DNA from: Paracoccaceae bacterium
GTDB lineage: Bacteria; Pseudomonadota; Alphaproteobacteria; Rhodobacterales; Rhodobacteraceae
Direction of reading: 5' to 3'
Assembly: GCA_007128865.1 (NCBI GenBank)
Contig: SKWP01000242.1
Coordinates: forward strand, 1-6,695
Length of the DNA: 6,695 bases
Shown: positions 6,290 to 6,695 of the stretch, piece by piece
How the letters are laid out: each line of letters opens with the position of its first letter
Numbering within the stretch: the stretch's first letter is position 1
Notes under the pieces: generated by a model
Databases searched by the model: none
What the model was told of the DNA's origin: nothing
What the model saw: only the letters and a program-made list of their open reading frames with translations
Made by a program: the position numbers and the translations under genes

Positions 6290-6695
6290 GTGCTTGCCGG
6301 ACGAAAGACCATCATTCTTGCAGCGCTTGCATTCGGTGGAGCGGCGCTCTGGCTGACCCTGCCGCGTGAAGAGACGCCGGCGGGCTTTCTTCCCTACCTC
6401 GATGCCCGTGTCGTCGCCCAGGGTGCCCGGCTCTACGAAGCGCATTGTGCCTCCTGCCATGGGGAAGACCTGGAAGGCGAAGCCGACTGGGAAATCCGCC
6501 GACCCGACGGCCGTATGCCGGCGCCCCCGCATGACGAAACCGGTCACACCTGGCATCACCCCGACGCACAGCTGTTCTTCATGACCAAGTACGGCGTCGC
6601 CCCACTGGTGGGGGATGGGTACCAATCCGACATTCCCGCTTATGAGGGCGTGCTGGATGACGCGGAAATCATCGCGGTCCTGGCATTCATAAAAA
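6290..6695 (+). CDS. Membrane-anchored c-type cytochrome, 3' truncated
   Basis: The frame runs from GTG at 6290 off the right edge, giving 135 residues. An N-terminal hydrophobic segment (about residues 7-24) after a short basic start acts as signal anchor or signal peptide, so the haem domain should face the periplasm. The single haem site CASCH is at 53-57, in [19 protein letters not shown] family-specific stretch follows ([15 protein letters not shown], 78-92), then LFFMTKYG, and the domain ends with [19 protein letters not shown]. In relatives of this type the segment before AYEG or AFGD reads SDMP or SGMP and carries the axial methionine; here it is SDIP, with Ile115 (codon 6632-6634). 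The role is presumably electron transfer, but the partner is unknown. GTG 6290 is the only nearby start in frame that leaves the hydrophobic segment intact, though its ribosome site is weak. Only a few residues are likely missing from the core domain. Confidence 0.85.
   Translation, partial: MLAGRKTIILAALAFGGAALWLTLPREETPAGFLPYLDARVVAQGARLYEAHCASCHGEDLEGEADWEIRRPDGRMPAPPHDETGHTWHHPDAQLFFMTKYGVAPLVGDGYQSDIPAYEGVLDDAEIIAVLAFIK

Noticed and set aside
6178..6315. N-terminal extension of the ispH frame to an ATG at 6315
   Set aside because: The added residues are Arg/Ser-rich and unlike IspH, the length would exceed the family norm, and it would overlap the cytochrome gene. GTG 6177 has a GAGG site.
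1..6695. Search for a novel defence, mobile, CRISPR or biosynthetic system
   Set aside because: The genes are recognisable housekeeping or common accessory families. There are no direct-repeat arrays, transposase or integrase genes, target-site duplications or clustered unknown genes to support such a system.

Overview
The window reads as ordinary chromosomal DNA of a high-GC alphaproteobacterium, most likely of the Rhodobacteraceae (Rhodobacter/Paracoccus-like). This is inferred from the GC-rich third codon positions, the style of the protein sequences (a Glu/Leu/Phe/Val dehydrogenase with a PAPDMGTSEREMAW block, an alphaproteobacterial YebC and IspH, and a small membrane-anchored cytochrome c), and the presence of DUF3429. 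I see no mobile element, tRNA, rRNA, CRISPR array, phage gene or obvious defence locus.

Layout. Positions 2-1105 (+) hold the C-terminal part of a glutamate dehydrogenase-type enzyme whose start lies left of the window. It converges on a cytosolic cyclophilin-type peptidyl-prolyl isomerase (1143-1643, -), with a hairpin in the 37-nt gap. A 193-nt divergent region with a candidate promoter facing each way separates the isomerase from yebC (1837-2577, +), a translation or transcription factor of the YebC/TACO1 family. A ten-helix EamA/DMT transporter (2615-3547, +) follows closely and may be cotranscribed with yebC. A short hairpin sits on its stop codon, and it converges on a small NTF2/SnoaL-like protein (3643-4035, -).

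From about 6177 down to 4158 the minus strand carries a probable housekeeping cluster: ispH (last step of the MEP isoprenoid pathway), a DUF3429 membrane protein, and rnhA (RNase HI). The NTF2-like gene comes after rnhA but is set apart by 122 nt containing another inverted repeat. Divergent from ispH, a membrane-anchored monohaem cytochrome c starts at about 6290 (+), behind a good -35/-10 pair, and runs off the right edge.

Most of the content is core metabolism and information processing, and I find no strong case for a new multi-gene system. The points most worth a second look are an isoleucine where the cytochrome c family normally has its methionine haem ligand, a nested inverted repeat filling much of the DUF3429-rnhA gap, the unknown role of DUF3429 between ispH and rnhA, and the NTF2-like gene, whose base composition looks less GC-rich than its neighbours.
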